Below, piece after piece: positions 7,710 to 15,686 of a stretch of 64,000 nucleotides of DNA; position 1 is the stretch's first letter; the number at the start of each line of letters is the position of its first letter. Under the pieces are notes generated by a model, which had not been told where the DNA came from, searched no databases, and saw only the letters and a list, made by a program, of their open reading frames with translations. The translations under genes were made by a program, and so were the position numbers. Where the stretch lies: NCBI RefSeq assembly GCF_017744115.1, contig NZ_JAGHQW010000007.1:90405-154404 (forward strand), read 5' to 3'. The stretch is from Salinisphaera sp. G21_0 (lineage in GTDB: Bacteria > Pseudomonadota > Gammaproteobacteria > Pseudomonadales > Endozoicomonadaceae).

Positions 7710-8654
7710 TTATAAGGCTTCCCATTCAGGGGGCAACACAGAACCGGGTAATGAGGTTCGTGCAATCCAGGAGGTTGGCATGGCTTTATCAGAACCGAAG
7801 AAACATGCAGACAAAATTGCACCTAATGGAATAGCCCTGCCACAACTGTCACCTCCGCAGTAAATATTTTCTCTCACTGTTTTTTCATAGTTCTCGGCCT
7901 GTAGCAGAAGATGGGTAATCACTATAAATGAGGCGTCAAGACTGCAGTGCATTCCCACTTCCTGTGCAACCTCTTTCGGTCTGCGGTTGAGCATTGATTC
8001 AGCGATTTTGATTGCCTTGGTAATGTCTTCGCTTACTTCTTTTGCCTGTTCCACACACTGCTCAGGTGAAAGGCCCTCATGAGCACTTTTTATCATGATG
8101 GTAACAGCTTTGGCGAAGGTAACGGCACTGTCGTTATTATTGGTGACACGCACTGCTGATTCTACCTTTTCCATCAAGTCCTGGTCCTGGCCATGGACAG
8201 CAATCAGAGGTGGTAGCTTTGATAATGCCGGATTCTGGGTATCGTCAGCACCGCAGGCAGCAAGAGGTTCATCATTGCTCTTTCTTTGATGGAGATTGAG
8301 CAGGGTTTGCCTGGTTGGATGATCCGTATAACCTTGCCACTGACCACCAAAGTCAAACCATTTCTGGAAAGATTCTATGTAGCTCTGTTCCGAGTATTGA
8401 CCATTGGCGATGATGGCATCCTGCATCGACAGCAACTGAGCGCCGTAATGGGAAAACTCACCGGCCTGTTTTCCTTCATGGGCAAAGTAACCCTTGTCCT
8501 GGTATTCTGCCCGGACAGGCGTATGAAACTCGGGACTTTCACCTCCGTACTTTGCAATCAGGGCCTGATCGTACAACCAGTGAAACCCCATGGCAGCGGC
8601 GTCAGCGACCAATGCGCCAATAACTGATTCATAGGCTCTGTGTCGTTCAATCAT
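7710..8654 (-). CDS. ADP-ribosylglycohydrolase family protein
   Basis: The 314 residues fit the ADP-ribosylglycohydrolase (DraG/ARH) fold: an N-terminal GALVADAAAMGFHWLYD stretch, an all-helical middle and a C-terminal metal-site motif CGGDSCGRAIPLGAIL. Family members remove ADP-ribose from proteins or nucleic acids using two Mg ions; this subgroup with GGDSCGRA also occurs in proteins of unproven substrate. It lies alone, convergent with the flgC remnant and divergent from flgB. Nothing in the sequence links it to flagella; it may have arrived with the rearrangements that broke the neighbouring flagellar remnants. Confidence 0.85.
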   Translation of the reverse strand: MIERHRAYESVIGALVADAAAMGFHWLYDQALIAKYGGESPEFHTPVRAEYQDKGYFAHEGKQAGEFSHYGAQLLSMQDAIIANGQYSEQSYIESFQKWFDFGGQWQGYTDHPTRQTLLNLHQRKSNDEPLAACGADDTQNPALSKLPPLIAVHGQDQDLMEKVESAVRVTNNNDSAVTFAKAVTIMIKSAHEGLSPEQCVEQAKEVSEDITKAIKIAESMLNRRPKEVAQEVGMHCSLDASFIVITHLLLQAENYEKTVRENIYCGGDSCGRAIPLGAILSACFFGSDKAMPTSWIARTSLPGSVLPPEWEAL

Positions 8655-8861
8655 TGTAATACCTTTCTGTCACGTTATATGCCTGTCTGAATTTTTAGCA
8701 TACTCCCTGTATCATCGCCCGGTTTCCTATTGTGTAAGCATCACCAGTTATTTATATAAAAGGGCTGCCCGAAAGAAAAAATACTGGTTTCCCCGACTGA
8801 ATTTACTGCACATGTAAATGGCAAAGAGGTCGCCTTGTCACGACAGTAAAAGCGGAATTGA

Positions 8862-8888
8862 TAAAGTATCGCAGCGCTTTACAGATAA
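8862..8888 (+). promoter_or_regulatory. Sigma-28 (FliA) promoter candidate for flgB
   Basis: TAAA (8862-8865), 15 bases, then ACAGATAA (8881-8888). This matches the FliA pattern TAAA-N15-GCCGATAA at all four -35 positions and six of eight -10 positions. It ends 97 bases before the flgB ATG. The rest of the 330-base interval between the ADP-ribosylglycohydrolase gene and flgB holds nothing else recognised, and no sigma-54 site was found. Confidence 0.55.
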
Positions 8889-8985
8889 CCTGATATGTTT
8901 GGTGCTTCGGTATCATTATTTCATTTTGCACTGGTGCAGTACTCAAGGAAACAATTTACAGGACAATTTACAGGGCAGGCTTGAT

Positions 8986-9372
8986 ATGGCCATCAGTTTT
9001 GACAAAGTGTTGGGTATTCATCCACAGGCGTTGGCATTCAGAGGACTAAGGGCTGAGGTACTGGCCGGTAATCTGGCCAATGTCGATACGCCGGGGTTCA
9101 AGGCTCGGGATATCGAATTTTCTGCTGTGTTGAATCATCAATTGAATCAGCCAGAAGGTGCGGAAGCCGCTCAACGGGCCTTAAAACTGACGGCGGATAC
9201 CCAGTCGTTGATGTATAGAATTCCTCACCAGCAAAGCAGTGATGGCAATACCGTTGAGCTTGGGGTTGAGCAGTCATCGTTTGCCCGTAACTCCCTGGAT
9301 TTTCAAACCAGCCTGACATTTGTCAGAAAAAAACTGAGTGGGCTTGAGCTGGCGATCAGGGGAGGTATGTAA
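8986..9372 (+). CDS. flgB: FlgB, flagellar proximal rod protein
   Basis: FlgB builds the proximal part of the rod that crosses the periplasm. The 128-residue protein starting at ATG 8986 has the rod-protein N-terminal signature (RAEVLAGNLANVDTPGFKARD) and a C-terminal helix of the axial family. The frame is open back to 8818, but the residues before 8986 are not FlgB-like and the length from 8986 is normal. It opens a long same-strand operon, flgBCDEFGHIJKL, with short gaps. A sigma-28-like promoter lies about 100 bases upstream. Confidence 0.93.
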   Translation: MAISFDKVLGIHPQALAFRGLRAEVLAGNLANVDTPGFKARDIEFSAVLNHQLNQPEGAEAAQRALKLTADTQSLMYRIPHQQSSDGNTVELGVEQSSFARNSLDFQTSLTFVRKKLSGLELAIRGGM

Positions 9373-9373
9373 T

Positions 9374-9790
9374 ATGTCATTGAATAATCTCTATGCAATT
9401 TCCGGTTCAGCGCTTAATGCCCAAACGGTAAGGCTGAATAGTATTGCCAGTAATCTGGCCAATATGTCCAGTGCCGGCAGCTCTCCAGAAGCCGCATACC
9501 GCCCATTGCGACCTGTTTTTTCTACGGTGTATGACCAGCTTCAGGGTGGTGGGGAGTCTGCTCAGGTTACCATAGACGACGTGTTCAGAATGCCCCCCAG
9601 TGATAAGAATCGCCGTTATGAGCCGGGCAGTCCTTTGGCGGATGAGTCTGGCTATGTCTATTACCCGGACATTAATGTCATTCAGGAAATGGCAGATATG
9701 TTATCAGCTACACGCAGTTATCAGAGCAGTATGGAAGTGATGGTCAGTGCCAGAAAGTTACAGCAAAAGCTGCTGTCACTGGCTGAGTAA
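9374..9790 (+). CDS. flgC: FlgC, flagellar proximal rod protein
   Basis: Proximal rod subunit. Starting at ATG 9374 (one base after the flgB stop, preceded by GGAGG within the end of flgB) it has 138 residues, the axial-protein N-terminus NAQTVRLNSIASNLAN and a C-terminal coiled segment (MADMLSATRSYQSSMEVM). The open frame extends to 9338 but that start lies inside flgB. It is the intact counterpart of the flgC relic at 7463-7686, from which it differs at the NLAN segment. Confidence 0.93.
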   Translation: MSLNNLYAISGSALNAQTVRLNSIASNLANMSSAGSSPEAAYRPLRPVFSTVYDQLQGGGESAQVTIDDVFRMPPSDKNRRYEPGSPLADESGYVYYPDINVIQEMADMLSATRSYQSSMEVMVSARKLQQKLLSLAE

Positions 9791-9833
9791 TGAATGATTC
9801 AGATAACCCATGGATAAGCGCTAAAGGTGATAT

Positions 9834-10472
9834 GTGACAGGGATCAGTCCGGTAAATAATGCTTCCAGTTCGTCAGTTCAACCGTCTTCAAGCTCCCTTC
9901 AGGTGGACCAGAATCAGTTCATCGAGCTCTTTGTAGCCCAGCTGAATAATCAGGATCCCTTAGCGCCCCTGGACACCAACCAGATGCTGACACAGCTTTC
10001 CCAGATATCGTCGGTAGAGAGCCTCAACTCCATTGATGATCGTATTGATGGGCTTATCAGCTCACTCCAGCAGTCACAAATGTTAGGGGCCTCGCAGCTG
10101 GTGGGTAGAGATATAAAAGTTAATACCAATCGAGTTGAGCTTGACGAATCAGGTAGTGTAACGGGTGAAGCGCAAATACCGGTAGCGGCCAATGATGTAT
10201 TGATCCGGGCCTATGATATCAATGGTGTGCAGGTTGCCTCACAGTCTCTGGGAGCCCATGGCAGTGGGAAAGTTAATTTTACTCTTGATGATATCAGCCC
10301 GGGACAATACACCATAACGGCCACGGCGGTCAGTGGTGGCGAGGCTTATGCAGCAGCAGTTACCCTGGGTGGGCGCGTATCCGGTGTTGAAACCACGGGC
10401 GCAGGAACCAGTTTGAAACTGGCTAACCTTGGTACCTATCCACTGTCATCGGTTCAGGCCATCTCAGAATAA
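9834..10472 (+). CDS. flgD: FlgD, hook cap / hook assembly scaffold protein
   Basis: FlgD caps the growing hook and directs FlgE assembly, then is discarded. The conserved N-terminal export and cap region is present (QNQFIELFVAQLNNQDPLAP, then MLTQLSQISSVESL), followed by an Ig-like/FnIII pair of beta domains; 212 residues is a normal length. The start is GTG at 9834, with AAAGGTGATAT upstream as the binding site; no ATG is available in a plausible place. It lies 43 bases after flgC. Confidence 0.92.
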   Translation: MTGISPVNNASSSSVQPSSSSLQVDQNQFIELFVAQLNNQDPLAPLDTNQMLTQLSQISSVESLNSIDDRIDGLISSLQQSQMLGASQLVGRDIKVNTNRVELDESGSVTGEAQIPVAANDVLIRAYDINGVQVASQSLGAHGSGKVNFTLDDISPGQYTITATAVSGGEAYAAAVTLGGRVSGVETTGAGTSLKLANLGTYPLSSVQAISE

Positions 10473-10537
10473 ATAGCTCTGCGCAATAATGGAGATGTTG
10501 AAACCATTTCAGGAAACAACGATCAGGGAGGATAAAC

Positions 10538-11755
10538 ATGTCTTTTAAAATAGGGCTCAGTGGACTCAATGCTGCCCAGCAGGATCTTCAGGTTGTCAGC
10601 AATAATATTGCCAATACCAATACTGTTGGATTTAAAAGCTCCAGGGCAGAGTTCGCTGATGTTTATGCTTCTTCGGTAGCCGGTGGTAACAGTCAGGTTG
10701 CGGGTGTTCAGGTGGCAGACATCAGTCAACAGTTTGCCCAGGGAAGTATTACTTATACCGAGAATGCCCTGGATATGGCTATTAACGGTCAGGGCTTTTT
10801 CATGGTGAGCGACAATGGGGAGCTTTCCTATTCGAGAGCGGGTTATTTCTCACTGGATGCCAATAACTATCTGGTCAATAACCAGGGAATGAACCTGCAA
10901 GGTTATTCTGCTGATGCTTCAGGCAATATTCTGGCAGGAACCCAGACGGATTTAAGAATTGCCCAAAGTACCATGCCAGCCCAGGCAACCAGTCAGGTGA
11001 GTAGCTCAGCAAACCTTGATGCCCGGGCATCAGTGCTTACCGGAACGATTGATACCAGTGATCCCGGTACGTTTAACTCAACCATGGCGTTTGATGTGAA
11101 TGACAGTCTTGGTGCTTCACATACCGTCAGTCTTTATTTTGCCAAAACGGCAGATAACACCTGGCAGGTAGACCTCTACTTTGACAATGCTGCCACGGCT
11201 GATCTCAGTCAGAGTATCTCCTTTAACAGCGATGGCAGTCTGGCAACACCTGCTGGTGGCTCGATAACGCTGGGTATTGCCGCTGGAGACTCTCGTCTTG
11301 CCGGGGCTGGTACCATGAGCATGGATATTGATATTTCAAGATTTTCCCAGCTGGGTGCGGACTTTTCTGTAAACCAGGTCGCACAGAATGGTTTTCCTCC
11401 CGGTTCATTGACCGGCATTCAGATTACCCAGGAAGGTATCTTACAGGCGTTGTACTCCAATGGTCAGACCCAGACGCAGGGGCAGGTTGTACTGGCTGAC
11501 TTTCCTAACGACAGTGGTCTTATTCCCATGGGTGACAGCTTATGGCAGTCCAGCTTCGCATCCGGTAATCCATTAGTTGGAACTCCGGGCTCAGGCATTA
11601 TGGGCTCTCTGGAATCCGGTGCATTGGAACAGTCCAATGTGGATATATCTTCACAGCTGGTCAGACTGATTGAAGCCCAGAGTAATTATCAGGCCAATGC
11701 CAAAACCATTGAAACCAGCAATAACCTGACGCAGACCTTGATGAATATCATCTGA
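10538..11755 (+). CDS. flgE: FlgE, flagellar hook protein
   Basis: Subunit of the hook, the universal joint between rod and filament. The 405 residues begin with the axial N-terminal motif (GLSGLNAAQQDLQVVSNNIA, then NTVGFKSSRAEF) and end in the C-terminal D0 helix (SNVDISSQLVRLIEAQSNYQ). Between them is a beta-rich variable domain. An AGGGAGG site lies just before the ATG at 10538. It follows flgD, the gene for its own cap protein. Confidence 0.95.
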   Translation: MSFKIGLSGLNAAQQDLQVVSNNIANTNTVGFKSSRAEFADVYASSVAGGNSQVAGVQVADISQQFAQGSITYTENALDMAINGQGFFMVSDNGELSYSRAGYFSLDANNYLVNNQGMNLQGYSADASGNILAGTQTDLRIAQSTMPAQATSQVSSSANLDARASVLTGTIDTSDPGTFNSTMAFDVNDSLGASHTVSLYFAKTADNTWQVDLYFDNAATADLSQSISFNSDGSLATPAGGSITLGIAAGDSRLAGAGTMSMDIDISRFSQLGADFSVNQVAQNGFPPGSLTGIQITQEGILQALYSNGQTQTQGQVVLADFPNDSGLIPMGDSLWQSSFASGNPLVGTPGSGIMGSLESGALEQSNVDISSQLVRLIEAQSNYQANAKTIETSNNLTQTLMNII

Positions 11756-11772
11756 CGGACACTTGATTACCT

Positions 11773-12510
11773 ATGGATAAGGTGCTTTATATCAGCTCGG
11801 CCGGGGCAAACCTGGCCATGCGGGCCCAGCAGGTTCATGCCAATAATCTCGCCAATAGCAGTACACCCGGTTTCCGGCGTGACTTCGTCAGCAGTCTGGC
11901 TGTTGAGCTTCAGGGCGATGGCCTTGGTAGCCGGGTAATGCCTGTTGCCCGTGGTCTTGGCAGCAGTTTTGATGCAGGCATTATGCAAACCACCGGCAGG
12001 AATCTGGATGTCGCCATTAACGGGGATGGCTGGCTAAGTGTCGAAACCGCAGCAGGTACTGAGGCCTATACCCGTTCAGGGCAGCTTCAGGTTACTCCGG
12101 ATGGACAGCTGGTCATTGCCGGAGGGTTGCCGGTGGTGGGTGAAGCGGGTGCCATACAGCTGCCGGAGTTTCAATCTATCGACATTGGTATAGACGGCAC
12201 AATAACGATAATTCCGCCCGGAGAAGCCAATGAACCGGTTCAGGTAGGTCGGCTGAAGCTGGTTAACCCGGAGCCGGACGAATTGCAAAAGTCTGCCGAT
12301 GGGTTGTTTGTTGCCACTGCGGGGGATGAACTGGATGCCGACCCCGAGGTTCGCCTCAGAACAGGTTATCTGGAATCGAGTAATGTTAATGCGCTCAATG
12401 AAATGGTGTCGTTTCTGTCATTGAGCCGCCAGTTTGAAGCGCAGATGAAAATCATGAAGGCTGCTGGTGATATGGCCTCCTCAGGCGATCGTTTGGTTAG
12501 AGATCAATAG
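11773..12510 (+). CDS. flgF: FlgF, flagellar proximal rod protein
   Basis: Rod subunit of the flgE/F/G axial family. The 245 residues begin MDKVLYISSAGANLAMRAQQ, with the conserved NNLANSSTPGFRRDF segment and the LDVAINGDGWLSVE core, and end in the usual C-terminal helix (VNALNEMVSFLSLSRQFEAQ). It sits 17 bases after flgE and 38 before flgG, in canonical order. Confidence 0.94.
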   Translation: MDKVLYISSAGANLAMRAQQVHANNLANSSTPGFRRDFVSSLAVELQGDGLGSRVMPVARGLGSSFDAGIMQTTGRNLDVAINGDGWLSVETAAGTEAYTRSGQLQVTPDGQLVIAGGLPVVGEAGAIQLPEFQSIDIGIDGTITIIPPGEANEPVQVGRLKLVNPEPDELQKSADGLFVATAGDELDADPEVRLRTGYLESSNVNALNEMVSFLSLSRQFEAQMKIMKAAGDMASSGDRLVRDQ

Positions 12511-12548
12511 TCGTCTGATACATAAAGGACTGGATAGGGAGATCCGAA

Positions 12549-13334
12549 ATGAATCCATCGTTATGGGTCAGTAAAACCGGGCTGGCAGCCCAGGAAAAGC
12601 AGATGTCGATCATTTCCAATAACCTGGCCAATGTGAATACTGTCGGGTTTAAAAGGGACAGAGCGACTTTTGAGGATCTTTTTTATCATATTCAGCGCCA
12701 GCCGGGAGCGCTGAATGATCAGGATAATGAGTTACCTTCCGGTCTGCAGGTTGGCACTGGCGTCAAAATGACCGGAACTCAGAAAGTATTTACCCCGGGC
12801 AATTATGAGACAACCAGCCAGGCGCTGGATCTGGCCATTGTGGGCAATGGCTTCTTTCAATTTGTGCAGCCGGATGGAACTCCTGTTTACTCAAGGAATG
12901 GCCAGTTTCAGATCGATGCCGATGGTCAGATCGTTAATGGTAATGGCTTGCCCCTGGAGCCGGGTATCACCATTCCTGCCGATGCTACTGGCATCACCAT
13001 CAGTGATGACGGCATTGTGATGGTGAAACAACAGGGCGTGATAGATCCCCTGGAAGTAGGCCAGATAACGTTGGTTAACTTTGTTAACCCGGCAGGGCTG
13101 CTGGCACAGGGTGGCAACCTTTATCAGCAGACTACCGCCAGCGGTGACCCCATAGAGGCACTGCCTGGCCAGGAAGGCCTGGGTTTGTTAAAGCAATTTA
13201 CCCTGGAAACGTCCAATGTCAGTACCGTAGAAGAGCTGGTGAATATGATTTCAGTGCAACGGGCATATGAGATGAACTCAAAAGTCATCGCTGCGGCCGA
13301 TGAAATGATGCAGTTTGTTAATCAGACACTCTGA
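12549..13334 (+). CDS. flgG: FlgG, flagellar distal rod protein
   Basis: The distal rod protein, which passes through the P and L rings. The 261 residues match the family closely: MNPSLWVSKTGLAAQEKQMS, NNLANVNTVGFKRDRATFED, a LDLAIVGNGFFQF core and the C-terminal helix SVQRAYEMNSKVIAAADEMM. The ATG at 12549 is preceded by a GGGAGATC-type site. It lies between flgF and flgH. Confidence 0.95.
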   Translation: MNPSLWVSKTGLAAQEKQMSIISNNLANVNTVGFKRDRATFEDLFYHIQRQPGALNDQDNELPSGLQVGTGVKMTGTQKVFTPGNYETTSQALDLAIVGNGFFQFVQPDGTPVYSRNGQFQIDADGQIVNGNGLPLEPGITIPADATGITISDDGIVMVKQQGVIDPLEVGQITLVNFVNPAGLLAQGGNLYQQTTASGDPIEALPGQEGLGLLKQFTLETSNVSTVEELVNMISVQRAYEMNSKVIAAADEMMQFVNQTL

Positions 13335-13376
13335 TCTGGCTTGCAAGGCGCTGTAAATAGAGGAAGGAGTCTTTAT

Positions 13377-14090
13377 ATGAAAGGGTGGCTGCTGTTACTG
13401 TCTCTGATTCTGGCTGGCTGCCAGCTTCAGCCTGTAAAACCACCCATCAGTCCGGAAAATACGGCGGGAAGCAGGCACACTCCAAAGGAAAACACGACGG
13501 CTACCAGGGAAGCGGTACCTCAACCTGAAATTCCTCCAACTGGCAGCCTGTTCAATGCCCGTTACAGCAGCCTTATGGTTTCTGACCGAAGAGCCTATCG
13601 TCTTGGTGATATTCTGACTATTGAGCTGGAAGGAACCACCAATATCAGTATGGGGGGCGGAAGCAGCACCAATAAAAGTACGACGATTTCCATTCCTGAC
13701 CCAACATTGCTTGGACGAAGCAGTGCCTCCATTCTTGGCAGTGGCTGGTCATTGGCTTCGGATATTCAACCAACAAGAGAGTATGGTGGTACCACGAGCT
13801 CCAGTAGAAATAACCGCCTGGAAGGCAGTGTGGCCGTTAAAGTGGTTGAAGTGCTGCACAATGGCACCTTGCGTATCGAAGGAAATAAGTGGCTGACGAT
13901 TAATTCAGGCCGGGAGCAGATACGAATCAGTGGACTGGTCCGTCCGGAAGATATCAGCACGGACAACAAAGTCTCTTCTGAACGTATAGCGGAGGCCAGA
14001 GTGGACTACATTGCTTTAGGCGATAATGCCAATGCCCATGAGCCAGGATGGTTCACAAAAATGTTGAACAGTCCTTTCTTTCCGTTTTAA
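13377..14090 (+). CDS. flgH: FlgH, flagellar L-ring lipoprotein
   Basis: Outer-membrane L-ring protein, a lipoprotein that acts as a bushing around the rod. From ATG 13377, with an AGGAAGGAG site just upstream, the first residues form a lipoprotein signal (MKGWLLLLSLILAGCQ) with the lipobox LAGC. The mature protein has the family LYMVSDRRA-type start and the KVVEVLHNGTLRIEGNKWL segment. Length 237 is normal. The frame is open from 13341 but the extra residues would spoil the signal peptide. Confidence 0.94.
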   Translation: MKGWLLLLSLILAGCQLQPVKPPISPENTAGSRHTPKENTTATREAVPQPEIPPTGSLFNARYSSLMVSDRRAYRLGDILTIELEGTTNISMGGGSSTNKSTTISIPDPTLLGRSSASILGSGWSLASDIQPTREYGGTTSSSRNNRLEGSVAVKVVEVLHNGTLRIEGNKWLTINSGREQIRISGLVRPEDISTDNKVSSERIAEARVDYIALGDNANAHEPGWFTKMLNSPFFPF

Positions 14091-14114
14091 GGGCTGCCAT
14101 TTCAGGGAGGCGGT

Positions 14115-15266
14115 ATGACAGGGAACAAACGTCATTACTATTTGAGCAGCGTCTTCTTTTTTCTATGCCTGACTATCACGGTTATGGGGACTTCTCCATC
14201 AGCCCATGGTCGTCGGCTTCTGGATATGGTTGATGTTGAAGGTGTCCGGAGTAATCAGCTGATCGGCTATGGCCTGGTGGTGGGTCTTGACGGCACCGGG
14301 GATAAGTCAGCTTTTACCAAACAATCCCTGGTGAATATGCTCAGGGAGTTTGGACTGACGATCTCTACCGTGGATGTTAATTCAAAAAATGTGGCTGCGG
14401 TGACGGTGCACGCAACGTTGCCAGCCTTTTCCCGTCCGGGGCAGAAGCTGGATGTGACTGTCTCATCCATTGGCGATGCCAAGAGTCTCAGAGGGGGAAC
14501 CTTACTATTTACCCCGCTGAAAGGCGCTGATAACCAGATTTATGCCATTGCCCAGGGCAGCCTGATTGTCGGGGGTGTGTCTGCCGAAGGTTTGTCAGGG
14601 CGTGCAGATAATCCCGGTGCAGGGAGTAAAATTCAAATCAACAGCACCAATGCCGGACGTATCCCCGGAGGGGCATTAATCGAAAAAGCGGTTCAGACAC
14701 CCTTTAATTATGGTAAGCATCTGGTGCTTAACCTGAAGGAGCCCGGATTCACGTCGGCACGACGTATTGTCAAAGCCATCAATAATTTTTTCGGGCCAGG
14801 TGTCGCTGCCGCCACCAATGGCGTATCGATAAAAGTATCCGCCCCTGTGGACAGCAGCCAGCGAGTTGCTTTTATGTCCATGCTGGAACAGATCAATGTG
14901 GAGTCTGCCAGCCCGGCCGCCCGGATCGTGTTTAACTCACGGACAGGAACCGTGGTGATGGGTGAAAACGTTCGGGTCCGACCAGCTGCGGTAAGTCATG
15001 GCAATCTGGTGGTTCGTGTCAGGCAGACGGCAACCGCCAGTCAGCCCGGAGCGTTCGCTGATGGTGGTTCCACCGAAGTCATTCTAAACAGTGATGTTTC
15101 TCTTGAGGAAGAAGCATCGGCAATCTACCTCGTACCAGAAGGCGTGTCGTTATCAGAAGTGGTATCGGCAATTAATGGTGTTGGCGCGACACCAACAGAT
15201 CTGATGTCAATTCTGGAAGCTTTAAAGGCGGCGGGCGCTCTGGAAGCAGAGTTGGTGGTGATTTAA
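14115..15266 (+). CDS. flgI: FlgI, flagellar P-ring protein
   Basis: Periplasmic P-ring subunit, placed around the rod in the peptidoglycan layer and dependent on FlgA for assembly. The 383 residues begin with a signal peptide (hydrophobic segment near residues 8-25), followed by the family start VEGVRSNQLIGYGLVVGLDG and the conserved C-terminal TPTDLMSILEALKAAGALEA. GGGAGGCGGT precedes the ATG. It lies between flgH and flgJ in canonical order. Confidence 0.95.
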   Translation: MTGNKRHYYLSSVFFFLCLTITVMGTSPSAHGRRLLDMVDVEGVRSNQLIGYGLVVGLDGTGDKSAFTKQSLVNMLREFGLTISTVDVNSKNVAAVTVHATLPAFSRPGQKLDVTVSSIGDAKSLRGGTLLFTPLKGADNQIYAIAQGSLIVGGVSAEGLSGRADNPGAGSKIQINSTNAGRIPGGALIEKAVQTPFNYGKHLVLNLKEPGFTSARRIVKAINNFFGPGVAAATNGVSIKVSAPVDSSQRVAFMSMLEQINVESASPAARIVFNSRTGTVVMGENVRVRPAAVSHGNLVVRVRQTATASQPGAFADGGSTEVILNSDVSLEEEASAIYLVPEGVSLSEVVSAINGVGATPTDLMSILEALKAAGALEAELVVI

Positions 15267-15305
15267 GCCTTACCGGCTGTTTTCAATATTAGAGAAGGAA
15301 CTCAA

Positions 15306-15599
15306 ATGCTCTCAGGTATTAATCCAACGTTTGATATGTCTGTATCTGCCAATTCGCCAGCTGAAAAGGTTGAGGATATCGAGTCTGCAGCCAGGGCGTT
15401 TGAATCCTTGTTTGTCAATGAATTGCTGAAAAGTATGCGTAAAGCGAATGAAGCCATGATGGCAGGCAGTGAGCTGCCCATGATGAGTAAAGACACTCAG
15501 TTCTTCCACTCCATGTTTGATTCTCAGTTAGCAGAACATTTGAGTGCAAGCGGCGGGCTTGGTATTGCCCAGGCCTTGATCAGGCAGCTGGGTGATTGA
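15306..15599 (+). CDS. flgJ: FlgJ, rod cap protein lacking the muramidase domain
   Basis: Only 97 residues: this is the N-terminal rod-capping domain (IESAARAFESLFVNELLKSM, then FHSMFDSQLAEHLSA and GLGIAQALIRQL). In Salmonella FlgJ a second domain, a peptidoglycan hydrolase that clears the wall for the rod, brings the length to about 310. That domain is absent here and no separate hydrolase lies nearby, so another wall enzyme must serve. Truncation by mutation is unlikely because the C-terminus is clean and single-domain FlgJ proteins are known. AGAAGGAACTCA precedes the ATG. Confidence 0.92.
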   Translation: MLSGINPTFDMSVSANSPAEKVEDIESAARAFESLFVNELLKSMRKANEAMMAGSELPMMSKDTQFFHSMFDSQLAEHLSASGGLGIAQALIRQLGD

Positions 15600-15686
15600 G
15601 AGCCTTGAGAAGGTAAAGGTACTCAAGACCCTGCTTTCAATGGTCGACAGCCTCCCAGAGCAGAAGACAAAATTCCGGAAGCCACC

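Noticed and set aside
8900..8935. Sigma-54-like TTGGTGCTTCGGTATCA before flgB
   Set aside because: The -12 GC dinucleotide is TC; the sigma-28 match at 8862-8888 is better.
8818..8985. N-terminal extension of FlgB
   Set aside because: The frame is open but overlaps the promoter candidate and the extra residues are not FlgB-like; the family start is 8986.
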